A stretch of 35,771 nt of DNA from an uncultured Oscillospiraceae bacterium (lineage in GTDB: Bacteria > Bacillota > Clostridia > Oscillospirales > Oscillospiraceae): NCBI GenBank assembly GCA_910587505.1, contig CAJULD010000029.1, positions 1-35,771 of the forward strand, in the 5' to 3' direction. The notes below the pieces were generated by a model. The model had not been told where the DNA came from, did not search any database, and saw only the letters and a list, made by a program, of their open reading frames with translations. Both the position numbers and the translations under genes were made by a program. Of the stretch, positions 30,504-35,771 are shown piece by piece (the stretch's first letter is position 1; every line of letters starts with the position of its first letter).

Positions 30504-31421
30504 TCAAATCAGGAACGCCCGGTCCTCCTCACTTGTCCCGGCGTCCCTGGGCCGCAGCTGCGGGGCGGGCGCGAACGTCTCGTCCACTCTCCGCCGGTAC
30601 GCCCTCGTCATCTCCAGCAGCTCGTCCTCCTCCATCTTTTCCGCCGCTCTGGAGAATACCTTCAGGTCCAGCGCCTCGTCGGACAGCCCCGCCAGCCGGA
30701 CCAGCTCCCGGCGCAGGCCATCCATGTAGGACCGGCCCAGCCGCGCCTCCTGCTCCAGTGCTTCCAGCTGCCGCAGGCAGCCCGGATGAGCGGCCAGCAT
30801 CCGCTTTAAGTCGCTGCCCGTCTCGTGGATAAAGCTTTTGATGACGCCGGCCTTCCTCTGGGCGGGCACCGCGACGAAGCTCCACTCGTATGCGTCCGTG
30901 GGCTTTTGCAGGGTGAAGTAGCACAGCTTTCCGCCGTATGTTTTCCCGCCCTGGTGGTCGCAGCGGTCTCTGCCGCAGATGGAGCAGCTCCGGCCTGTCA
31001 CGCTGCACCCGATGCTGACCTCCTTCTTGATGCCGGCCTCGATCTCCTCAATCAGCGGATTGTTTTTCCCGCTGCGCAGCATGTAGGCATAGCCCTTCAG
31101 GAACCGGCAGCCGTCCCCTGCCCCGGTCAGGCCGCCCTCCCGGCAGACTTCCGTTTTATACAGCCGCGCCGTCTGCCCCTCGGTGGACCAGTTGTGGTCA
31201 AAGATCCCGCTTTTCCCCACAAAAAGCGTGCTGAGAATGGAAAGCGCCTCCTCGTCAAACCGCTCCCAGTCCCGGTCGATCTCGTTGTCGCACAGCCGCA
31301 GGGCGAAGGTGTACACCTGGTCCGGCGTCAGCTCCGATTTGCTCAGACGGTTGATGAGAATCATGTCCTCCTGGGACACGCTGTGCCGGATCACGTCGCC
31401 CGGCTCCTTTCGAATATCCAC
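30504..31421 (-). CDS. capsid maturation (prohead) protease-like protein with inserted Cys/His motif
   Basis: 305 residues from GTG at 31421 with AGGAG upstream. The N-terminal 200 residues fit a prohead protease: IFDHNWSTEGQ supplies a likely catalytic His, VSIGCSVTG the likely catalytic Ser, and LKGYAYML precedes them as in the family. Unusual is CSICGRDRCDHQGGKTYGGKLC at about 150, a four-ligand Cys/His pattern that could bind zinc. The C-terminal 100 residues are helical, as in scaffold fusions. Located between portal and decoration protein. Confidence 0.7.
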   Translation of the reverse strand: MDIRKEPGDVIRHSVSQEDMILINRLSKSELTPDQVYTFALRLCDNEIDRDWERFDEEALSILSTLFVGKSGIFDHNWSTEGQTARLYKTEVCREGGLTGAGDGCRFLKGYAYMLRSGKNNPLIEEIEAGIKKEVSIGCSVTGRSCSICGRDRCDHQGGKTYGGKLCYFTLQKPTDAYEWSFVAVPAQRKAGVIKSFIHETGSDLKRMLAAHPGCLRQLEALEQEARLGRSYMDGLRRELVRLAGLSDEALDLKVFSRAAEKMEEDELLEMTRAYRRRVDETFAPAPQLRPRDAGTSEEDRAFLI

Positions 31422-31429
31422 GGTTCAGA

Positions 31430-32641
31430 TCACTCCTTTTCATCCTGGCCGGAGGGAGCCGTTTTGCCGGCCTCCCGTTCCAGCCGCTCATTTTCCAGCG
31501 CCAGCTTCCTGGTTTGCTCCCGGTACCAGTCCGCCTTTGCTTCTTCCAGCAGGTCCTGCAGATTGATGTCGTCCCAGACGACCCGGAATGTACAGCCGTA
31601 CCCGTGCATCCGCAGCCATATCCGGCAGATTTTTTCAATGGCCGGCGTCAGGGACCGCCGGATGGCGGTCATCTCCGTGGTCAGCAGGTCCGCCTGCTGG
31701 GTGCTCATCCGCTCTGTGCTGGACCAGCTCAGTCCCAGCATGAACGGCGGGATGCCCGTCTTGCTGACCAGCTGCTCCAGAATTTGCCGGATGGGCACAG
31801 TGCTGTCCAGAATCTGGTTGTCCGCGCCGATGACCCGGATGTCCACGTCGCCCACCGCCACGAAGTCCCGGACGCTTCCGCCGCGGGTGGCCTCCATGGC
31901 CCTGCTCCACTCGCTGGCCAGCTGCCGGCTCCGCTCCTGCGCCATGCCCCGTTCCCATTCGCCCTCGCCCGGTTTATAGACTACGGCGAAGCGCACGTTG
32001 CCCATGCGCTCCCAGTTTACGCCGATGGCGTAATAGATTTTGCTCAGCAGGTCCGTCAGAAACGGCATGGACCGCAGCAGCGACACGCCGTAGGGGGCGC
32101 AGGTCTCCGGGTTGAACGGGGTGAACAGGAGCAGCTGCTGGCAGGGCAGGGGCCTGTACTGTCCGTACCCGCTCGGTCCGCAGATTTTGAAGTCCAGAGG
32201 GCCTTCCCCCTCCTGGATCCGGATGTCCTCCACCCTGCCGCACAGCACGGCGGCGATGTCCCTTCCGCCGGCGGCGGGGACGATTTCGCCCACTGCCTGT
32301 CCGAACACCAGCATGGAGTCCAGGTACTGATCCAGAAAGGCGTTGATGCCCCGCTGGCCCCGGCCCACGTCCACCTGCTCCAGAAACTGCCGCAGCTCTT
32401 TGTCGGCTCTCGGGTCGTCGCATGCGGCGGATACGCCGCCGCACAGCCGGATGATTTTATAGATGCACGCGTCTACCAGCGGCACGGCCTCCCGGATGGC
32501 CCGGTAGAGCTGTTTGTCCCCGGTATGCAGGAGAGCGCTGCGTTCCGGCAGGCCGAAGGCAGGCGCGTCGCTGCGTCTGATCTGCGGCGTGGCCGCCGCC
32601 CCTGCCTCGATCTCCTTTTTCTTCCGGTTGAAAAATCTCAT
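31430..32641 (-). CDS. phage portal protein
   Basis: 403 residues; AAGGAG before ATG. Regions with VDACIYKIIRLCGGV, YLDSMLVFGQAVGEIVP, LLFTPFNPETCAPYGVSLLRS, SKIYYAIGVNWERMGNVRFAVVY and MSTQQADLLTTEMTAIRRSLTPAIE are the recurring blocks of the PBSX/SPP1 portal family. Forms the dodecamer through which DNA enters the head. Size is within the usual range. Confidence 0.9.
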   Translation of the reverse strand: MRFFNRKKKEIEAGAAATPQIRRSDAPAFGLPERSALLHTGDKQLYRAIREAVPLVDACIYKIIRLCGGVSAACDDPRADKELRQFLEQVDVGRGQRGINAFLDQYLDSMLVFGQAVGEIVPAAGGRDIAAVLCGRVEDIRIQEGEGPLDFKICGPSGYGQYRPLPCQQLLLFTPFNPETCAPYGVSLLRSMPFLTDLLSKIYYAIGVNWERMGNVRFAVVYKPGEGEWERGMAQERSRQLASEWSRAMEATRGGSVRDFVAVGDVDIRVIGADNQILDSTVPIRQILEQLVSKTGIPPFMLGLSWSSTERMSTQQADLLTTEMTAIRRSLTPAIEKICRIWLRMHGYGCTFRVVWDDINLQDLLEEAKADWYREQTRKLALENERLEREAGKTAPSGQDEKE

Positions 32642-32660
32642 TTCTCAACTCCTTCTTCAC

Positions 32661-33956
32661 TTATGAGAATCCCGTCTGCCCGCCCAGGAGGCTTTGTCCT
32701 CTCTGGTGGCGGTCCACGGAGCGGAATACCCCTCCGCTGTCCTCTTGCGCCGCCATGGTCACGGCGAAATACCGCATATCGTCCATGGCGTGGTCGTGGT
32801 CCTTGTGGGGGGCGTCCCGCCCGGTGGCCTCCTCGCTCCAGCGGTACAGCGCGATCTCCCGCAGACAGTCCCCGCAGGTATCGCAGATAACGATCCGCCC
32901 CCGTTTCAGCAGATCGGCGGTGATCCGGATCCCGGAGAGAACGTCGTTGTTGGCCTTGACCACGCAGTAGCCCTCCTGGCGCAGGGCGGTGATAAAACTG
33001 GCGGCGGAGGGGTCCGCCACCACGCATCGGATGCGGTGACAGCCGGCCAGCTTCACCAGCTCCAATACATACTCCTGGTCCGTCAGCTGTACGCCGGTAC
33101 TTCTGGAAGCGTAGTAGTATTCCTTCACCCGGTACCAGACGCCCCTGCGGAGGCCCCAGAGTCCAAAGGAACAGGGATTTGCAGTGCCATAGTCAACGGA
33201 AATGACGTATTCCTCCAGTTCACCCTCCGGGGCGGGCCGCGCGTCCCGCCCCGGATCGAAGAAGTCATAGATCAGCCCTCTGGCCGCGGTCCATTCCCCT
33301 AAAATGAACCGTCTGTAGAAAGCGCCGCTGTAGCTGGAGCGGTAACGCTGCCGGATTTTGGGGGAGAGGGAGGGGTTGTCCTCCATGGTAAAGTGCAGGT
33401 ACAGAGCGTTTCGCTGTTCGCTTTTCAAAATCCACTCCTGATAGAACCAGTGCTGCGGTCCTTCGGGATTGCAGTTGAACCACAGCCGGGACCCCTGCAC
33501 GCTGCATCTGGCCACAGCCTGCTCCACAAAGGACCGGGGCATGAGCGCCGCCTCGTCCAGCAGCACGCCCGCCAGCGTGACGCCCTGGATAAACGCGGCG
33601 CTGCCCTCGTCCTTCCCGCCCATCAGATAGAACCGGTTTTCCCGTCCGCCTCTGCTGATGACGGTCAGGTTTTCGCTGCGCTTTTCCCGGCACTGAAATC
33701 CCATTTCCCTGAGCAGGGGCGTCAGCTCCTGCATCAGGTTTCTCCGCAGGGAGATCACGCTTTTTCCGCAGAAGGCGAACTGCTGGTTCCGGAAGGAGGT
33801 CATGGCCCAGCACACGAAGCTCAGCCCCATACACAGCGTTTTACCGCTTCGCACGGCGCCGTCGCAGATGATGGCGTCGTAGCGCCGGTCAACGGACCTG
33901 GGACCCCACCAGCTCATGACCCGTTTCTGCCGGGGAGAAAACCGCCTGATTTTCAT
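32661..33956 (-). CDS. terminase large subunit
   Basis: 431 residues. ATPase motor: Walker A GAVRSGKT at 33-40, Walker B VLLDEAALM at about 131-139; C-terminal nuclease domain with YVISVDYGTANPCSFGLW (first acidic residue of the RNase H fold), VVADPSAASF, and MDDMRYFAV. PBSX family terminase. Packages DNA into the head; adjacent small gene upstream likely the small subunit. Confidence 0.93.
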   Translation of the reverse strand: MKIRRFSPRQKRVMSWWGPRSVDRRYDAIICDGAVRSGKTLCMGLSFVCWAMTSFRNQQFAFCGKSVISLRRNLMQELTPLLREMGFQCREKRSENLTVISRGGRENRFYLMGGKDEGSAAFIQGVTLAGVLLDEAALMPRSFVEQAVARCSVQGSRLWFNCNPEGPQHWFYQEWILKSEQRNALYLHFTMEDNPSLSPKIRQRYRSSYSGAFYRRFILGEWTAARGLIYDFFDPGRDARPAPEGELEEYVISVDYGTANPCSFGLWGLRRGVWYRVKEYYYASRSTGVQLTDQEYVLELVKLAGCHRIRCVVADPSAASFITALRQEGYCVVKANNDVLSGIRITADLLKRGRIVICDTCGDCLREIALYRWSEEATGRDAPHKDHDHAMDDMRYFAVTMAAQEDSGGVFRSVDRHQRGQSLLGGQTGFS

Positions 33957-33962
33957 TCCTGA

Positions 33963-34238
33963 TTAATCCTCGCCTCCTTCCAGTGCCTCCAGCAGGGCGT
34001 TCAGCCCCTCTTCGCCGCCTCCGGTGCATTCCAGCAGCAGGCTGATCGCCTTCACACGGTCTGTGAATTTGACCTCCACCGTGCCGGCGCTGTTTACCTT
34101 GAATTCGCTCACGCCCCATAAATCCATTTTATCTGTGGGTATGTTTCGCGGATCCAGCGCCAGCGAGATGGCGTCGTTCGGCCTGCTGAGGGCCGTCTGC
34201 CTCAATGCGTTCAGAATTTCGTCCCGATCCAGCTCCAT
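33963..34238 (-). CDS. terminase small subunit or packaging-associated small protein
   Basis: 91 residues, first gene of the phage operon, 6 bases before the terminase start. Mixed helix and strand, with DEILNALRQTALSRPNDAISLAL and EFKVNSAGTVEVKFTDRVKAISLL. Position suggests the small subunit, but an HTH is not clear, so the call is by context only. Confidence 0.5.
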   Translation of the reverse strand: MELDRDEILNALRQTALSRPNDAISLALDPRNIPTDKMDLWGVSEFKVNSAGTVEVKFTDRVKAISLLLECTGGGEEGLNALLEALEGGED

Positions 34239-34280
34239 TTTCTCACCGTCCCTTCACCCCTGGCCCGCAAAGGCAGAAAA

Positions 34281-34300
34281 GTTGCACCCTGCTGTGCAAC
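34281..34300. promoter_or_regulatory. inverted repeat between phage operon and nuclease gene
   Basis: GTTGCAC and GTGCAAC around 6 bases, in the divergent region; possible operator for the phage operon. Confidence 0.35.
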
Positions 34301-34320
34301 CTGTCAGAAATATTTTGAGA

Positions 34321-34348
34321 TTGATTTTTGGGGCGGTTGGTGTATAAT
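34321..34348 (+). promoter_or_regulatory. distal promoter of the Rpn-type gene
   Basis: TTGATT, 16-base spacer, TATAAT, giving a long leader of about 160 bases. A second box pair at 34451-34479 (TTGAAA, 17, TAATAT) could serve as the proximal promoter. Confidence 0.5.
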
Positions 34349-34512
34349 CGTAATGAGAACGTGTATTCGCAACCGTTATGCGCCGGCTGGACGGCCTTTT
34401 TCCGCCGCACATGATTCTGTAACGGCTCTGCCCGCGGGCCGCCTGCCCCTTGAAAAGTTCCCGTACATATGATAATATAATACCGGAGAAAGATAACGGA
34501 GGCGGGGGAGTC

Positions 34513-35355
34513 ATGATGGACGCGGCGACAATGGAACGGAAGCATCAGGAGGATCTCCGGCGGCTGCGGGGGTTCCGTCTGCTGGATGACGACTTCCTCA
34601 CAAAATGCTTTGAGGGAAAACCGGACTGTATCCGTCTGGTCTTACGGATCGTTCTGGAGAAGCCGGATCTGGAGGTCACGGATGTCCGCACCCAGGTGTT
34701 TGTGGAGAACCTGCTCAACCGTTCCGTCCGTCTGGATGTTCTGGCCACCGACGGCGCGGGCAGAAAATACAACATTGAGATTCAGCGCGCTGACCGGGGG
34801 GCGGGCCGGAGGCGCGCACGGTATAACAGCAGCATGATGGATGCAAATCTCCTGCAAAAGAGCGGAGCGTTTGACTCCCTGCCGGAGACATGGGTCATTT
34901 TCATTACGGAGCATGATGTAATAGGAGAAAACCGGCCCTTGTATCATGTCGAGCGGTATATCGCGGAAACCGGGAAGGAATTCGGGGACGGAGCGCACAT
35001 ACTGTATGTAAACGGCGCTTACCGCGACGGAACCCCCGTCGGAAAACTGATGCACGACTTTTCCTGTACGGACCCGTCCGACATGTACTACGACGTTCTG
35101 GCGGAACGGGTAAGATTTTTCAAGGAAAGCAAGGAGGGTGTAGCGATTATGTGCAAAGTAATTGAAGACATGCGCATCCAGGAGCGAAAGGAAGGCCGCG
35201 AGGAGGGCCGCGAGGAAGGCCGCGAGGAGGGCCGCCGTGAGGAGCAGAGAAGCGCCGCGCTCCGCATGCTGGAGGCCGGGCGCTTCGCGCTGGAGGAGAT
35301 TACCCTGATCTCCGGCCTGACTTCCGAGGAAGTCCGCTCGCTCTGGGAGAAGTGA
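34513..35355 (+). CDS. Rpn family / PD-(D/E)XK nuclease-transposase-like protein
   Basis: 280 residues from the ATG at 34513, chosen for the GGAGGCGGGGG before it. Core: LLDDDFLTKCFEGKPDCIRLVLRIVL, then the nuclease motif region VRLDVLATDGAGRKYNIEIQR, where D, E and the Q/R that follow fit PD-(D/E)XK, then YNSSMMDANLL, TWVIFITEHDVIG and FGDGAHILYVNGAY. Residues 225-240 repeat GREE four times, encoded by 12-bp tandem copies, prone to length change. Such genes are common in gut Clostridia, often in multiple copies; they are thought to promote recombination. Not part of the phage operon; opposite strand. Confidence 0.82.
   Translation: MMDAATMERKHQEDLRRLRGFRLLDDDFLTKCFEGKPDCIRLVLRIVLEKPDLEVTDVRTQVFVENLLNRSVRLDVLATDGAGRKYNIEIQRADRGAGRRRARYNSSMMDANLLQKSGAFDSLPETWVIFITEHDVIGENRPLYHVERYIAETGKEFGDGAHILYVNGAYRDGTPVGKLMHDFSCTDPSDMYYDVLAERVRFFKESKEGVAIMCKVIEDMRIQERKEGREEGREEGREEGRREEQRSAALRMLEAGRFALEEITLISGLTSEEVRSLWEK
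35201..35235 (+). repeat. 12-bp tandem repeat inside the Rpn gene
   Basis: Several copies of a 12-bp unit near GGCCGCGAGGAA encode GREE repeats. Slippage would add or remove 4 residues in frame. Confidence 0.7.
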
Positions 35356-35362
35356 CAGGCGA

Positions 35363-35397
35363 AGGCCCCGTCCCGGTCATCGGGGCGGGGCCTCTTT
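35363..35397 (+). terminator. terminator of the Rpn gene
   Basis: AGGCCCCGTCCCG / CGGGGCGGGGCCT, 13-bp stem with one G-U pair, 5-base loop, then CTTTCCT. Confidence 0.7.
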
Positions 35398-35771
35398 CCT
35401 CCCGCAGGGCCGGGCCTCCGGCCCTGGAGACGCGGAAAAACTGATTTCTATAAAGCGGGTTGCTCTTTCCCCGGCAACTCAGCCCCGTTTTTCCCTGCAT
35501 ATATGTAAATGTAGATAAGCAGCCTATTGTTACGCTTCTGTTACAACCACCCCAACCCCATTGACAAACCCCGACCCCCGTGTTAAACTCCCAACTGTAA
35601 ACCTCGAAACGCCCTGCCTGACTGTTCTCCCCGGAACAGATACGGGACCGGCTAGCCACGGTATGTGCTCCGGTGCGAATGGAAGGGTGGAAAATTCCGG
35701 GGTTTGCAAAAAATTGGGGTAAGGGGCTTGATAATTGCCAACCTGATAAAAAAGTACATAACTTTTTCACC
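35398..35771 (+). other. intergenic region with promoter and possible structured RNA or leader
   Basis: No gene credible on either strand; a - strand frame of 156 residues has no family features and crosses the terminator. A + strand promoter lies at 35561-35589 (TTGACA, 17 bases, TAAACT). Downstream, CCCCGGAA (35632-35639) pairs with TTCCGGGG (35694-35701) around inner stems with CCGG and ACGG words. Fits an RNA or a riboswitch-like leader of a gene beyond the window. Class not recognised. Confidence 0.45.
35561..35589 (+). promoter_or_regulatory. promoter before the possible structured RNA
   Basis: TTGACA, 17-base spacer, TAAACT. Perfect -35 and moderate -10. Confidence 0.6.

Larger units (their letters stand above)
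21644..34238 (-). mobile_element. contractile-tail phage-like structural module
   Basis: Fifteen densely packed or overlapping - strand genes in the classic order packaging, head, connector, sheath, tube, baseplate, PBSX/Mu-like. GC-rich throughout. Absent from the window: integrase, regulators, tape measure, tail fibre, holin, endolysin. Either a prophage remnant or a domesticated particle (phage-like bacteriocin or gene transfer agent). Confidence 0.85.

Noticed and set aside
35300..35770. 156-residue - strand open frame at the window end
   Set aside because: Crosses the Rpn terminator and promoter region, no start signal, no family resemblance.

Overview
The window looks like the chromosome of a fairly GC-rich Clostridia member, probably an Oscillospiraceae-type gut bacterium. 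The reasons are the strong AGGAGG ribosome binding sites, TnpX/TnpV-type serine-recombinase elements, a RepA_N/MobC backbone typical of clostridial integrative elements, and PBSX-like phage genes with clostridial features. Taxonomy is inferred from gene content only. Almost everything here is accessory DNA.

Layout. (1) 1-1413: two low-GC + strand genes, a membrane-anchored DUF4367-type protein and a small secreted protein. (2) About 1.49-20.13 kb: an outer integrative element, mostly on the - strand. It carries a large serine recombinase gene (5' part 10535-11014, 3' part 1555-2781), an SLH surface protein (11754-15569), an AgrC/AgrA-like two-component pair (15814-18350), MobC (18757-19065) and a RepA_N initiator (19300-19977). 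No relaxase or conjugation genes remain. (3) Nested inside that recombinase gene, at 2782-10546, sits a second complete element of the Tn4451/TnpX type, about 7.77 kb. It carries TnpV, a single-chain GmrSD-type (DUF262/DUF1524) defence protein, an XRE repressor with divergent operators, a RepA-like AAA ATPase, a TnpW-like peptide and its own intact serine recombinase. Removing it at the 6-bp repeat CTCATT restores the outer recombinase reading frame exactly. (4) 20150-21407: a small secreted protein and a truncated MacB-like ABC permease, low GC; this may be the continuation of the operon at 58-1413, split by the outer element. (5) 21644-34238: a compact - strand contractile-tail phage module: terminase, portal, protease, decoration protein, capsid, connectors, sheath, tube, LysM protein, hub, spike, gp25, baseplate J and baseplate I. 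It has no recognisable tape measure, tail fibre, lysis gene or integrase. (6) 34513-35355: an Rpn/PD-(D/E)XK nuclease-family gene, then a promoter and a possible structured RNA or leader running to the window end.

The most unusual signal is a near-identical palindrome (arms AATGCGTCTCA and TGAGACGCATT around CGG) present five times, only in the outer element and always in the same orientation. The copies sit at the borders between functional modules: recombinase, a GC-rich noncoding block, the SLH/two-component cargo, MobC with an oriT-like region, and RepA. RepA appears to lose its C-terminal region right at one copy. This suggests that the palindromes mark junctions through which element modules were exchanged or deleted. 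That is inference; the repeats and their positions are directly visible.
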